Shown here piece by piece: positions 62,447 to 64,000 of a stretch of DNA of 64,000 bases (its first letter is position 1; each line of letters opens with the position of its first letter). This DNA comes from Dactylellina haptotyla. Taxonomy: Eukaryota; Ascomycota; Orbiliomycetes; Orbiliales; Orbiliaceae. The position numbers and the translations under genes are program-made. The notes under the pieces were generated by a model. The model did no database searches. It worked only from the letters and a program-made list of their open reading frames with translations, and was not told the origin of the DNA. The DNA is taken from assembly GCA_031310005.1 (NCBI GenBank), contig CM062384.1:930001-994000 (forward strand), read 5' to 3'.

Positions 62447-64000
62447 ATGGCGTCCACAACACATGACAGGGACCCGTCACCTGGTGATATTGACCGGAAA
62501 CCGAGTGTCACAGATGAAACGGCACGATCGATAATTGCTACGAATTTCGATCATGCGGAGGACGATGGTGTTCTGGAAGAGGGGTCGTTGGACCCCAGAT
62601 ATCGAGCCAAGGCTACGATTTTGAATGCTGCGATGCAGGTACGGCTCTCTCCGTTTACGTAATATTTCCGATCAAGCAAAATGGGCGGACTTAGGACTCA
62701 CATTTTTTCCTGTTCGATTTTAGGATATGGGATTTGGAGCGTATCAGAAGTATGTTTAACTTTTGGAGACTTATGAGAGCCAGTTACGGACAGCTGACTT
62801 GGAATATTTTGGCAGATTCCTATTCTGCGTGTGTGGTAGGTGCCAAATCGGGTAAATTGTCTAATTGGAAGCCGTGCTAACAATTGTGTTGGTTAGGGTT
62901 CGGGTGGTTTATTGATAATGTGAGCGCTTGAGATTACCAATCTACCCGGTTGTGACGAGCCTGTGAATGAGTGGCTAATATTATCATCTAATGTGTAGAT
63001 GTGGCCGCAAGTTACGGCAATGTACGTTTTCCACTGATACCCCGTGAAGTTATGTGACAAAGTACTGATCGATCTAGTATCCTATCATCGGTACAACGAG
63101 AATTCAAATTTCACCCGCCTTCGCTTCTTGCGCTTTCGCAGAATATCGGTCTGCTCGCCGGGGCTGGTATGTTGGGTGGCCAGCCTATCGTCTTGAGGGA
63201 GAAACACTAAGAATTTTGTAGCTGTCTGGGGTCTTGCGTCTGATATCATTGGCCGAAGGGTAAGCTTTATCGAACTCTTATTCAGCGGCCTATAAGCTAA
63301 CTAATAGGACAGTGGGCATTTAACTTGACATTGTTGGTTTGCGGTGTTTTCGGTCTCGTTGCTGGCGCATCACCAAGTTTTGAAGTACTGGGTGTCTTCG
63401 CTGCATTATGGTCCTTCGGCGTTGGTGGCTCGCTTCCGGTTGGTACGTTAAAATGCTTGAGGATTTGATAAAAGGATTTGGGCTAATCAATAGGGATAGA
63501 CTCCGCTATCTTTCTCGAGTTTATCAACGGGAAATCCCAATGGACCCTTACTCTTCTCAGTGTATGTTGCGACAATAAAATCAATAACCGATATAAACAA
63601 GAACATTGCTAATCGGGGTTCATAGATCTGGTGGGCCGGCGGTCAAATCGTCGCTAGTCTCGTCGCTTGGCCATGTAAATCTCCTATATTCTTCCATCTG
63701 AGTTGCTCGATTGTCTAATTTACCTTCATAGTGATCGGAAACTACGGATGTCCTGACGCCGACACTTGTACCAAGGACAACAACTGGGGATGGAGATACT
63801 TCGTTTTCGCGTATGCCGATTGATTCCCAGTTCCGAGTAGACCTTTGCTAACCAACTGTACTGACAGGATGGGTGGCCTTACCCTAATTCTCTTCGTGAT
63901 CCGATTTTTCATATTTAACATGTATGAGGTAAGGTATCGACCCAGGACTCTTCTATGGCGTTCCGATTGCTGATGAATCAAACTATACAGTCACCGAAAT
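62447..64000 (+). CDS. MFS transporter (5' part, runs off the window)
   Basis: This is the N-terminal half of a 12-helix major facilitator, probably carrying sugars, phosphate or organic acids across the plasma membrane. Exons inferred: 62447-62638, 62724-62749, 62816-62835, 62897-62919, 62999-63021, 63078-63166, 63222-63259, 63313-63442, 63500-63561, 63626-63674, 63732-63810, 63868-63928 and 63991 onward. Every junction keeps frame. The 64-codon first exon is hydrophilic and ends LDPRYRAKATILNAAMQ. Later exons give DMGFGAYQ, FGWFIDNMWPQVTAI, SQNIGLLAGAVWGLASDIIGRR (the MFS motif-A loop after helix 2), VCGVFGLVAGASPSF, GVGGSLPVDSAIFLEF and SIWWAGGQIVASLVAWPL. This pattern matches the SV2-like/YDL199C-type branch as I recall it. 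The substrate cannot be assigned. Confidence 0.88.

Overview
The window is nuclear DNA of a filamentous ascomycete (Pezizomycotina). The evidence is the many short GT-AG introns (47-90 nt, several with CTAAC/CTAAT branch sites) and the gene content: a Clr5-domain protein, a calcipressin, an alpha-aminoadipate-pathway homocitrate synthase, a GT34 mannosyltransferase and a GLEYA adhesin. The order or genus cannot be fixed from sequence alone. Exon structures below were read by hand from splice signals, frame continuity and recalled family conservation; no alignment was run. Layout, left to right: COX11 (+, 39-957); a large uncharacterised fungal gene broken by an in-frame stop and a frameshift (+, 1553-4689); a LisH/WD40 SIF2/TBL1-type protein (-, 5377-8203); a 4.4 kb divergent promoter region; homocitrate synthase (+, 12588-14244); a membrane acyltransferase-3 protein (-, 14697-16528); a 4.2 kb stretch without a convincing gene; a TMEM115/DUF1751 Golgi protein (-, 20741-22024); a Clr5-type protein (-, 22554-25423); an MNN11-like GT34 protein (-, 26630-28038); a mitochondrial-type AAA ATPase (-, 29868-33631); a secreted TPGQ-repeat protein (-, 34123-35558); calcipressin (-, 39138-39959); a very large secreted GLEYA adhesin with about 44 threonine-rich repeats (-, 42781-50288); a PAP2 lipid phosphatase (-, 52825-54108); an 8.3 kb gene-poor stretch holding possible coding remnants; and the 5' part of an MFS transporter (+, 62447 to the window end). 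There is no gene cluster in the bacterial sense: the genes are mostly housekeeping loci with separate promoters. Two themes recur. One is the secretory pathway and cell surface: TMEM115, the MNN11-like glycosyltransferase, the TPGQ protein and the adhesin. The other is mitochondria: COX11 and the AAA ATPase. The most unusual objects are the adhesin, with its two-class repeat array and GLEYA domain at the extreme C-terminus, the freshly broken gene at 1553-4689, and the very small exons in the WD40 and MFS genes. No tRNA, rRNA, CRISPR array or intact transposable element was recognised.
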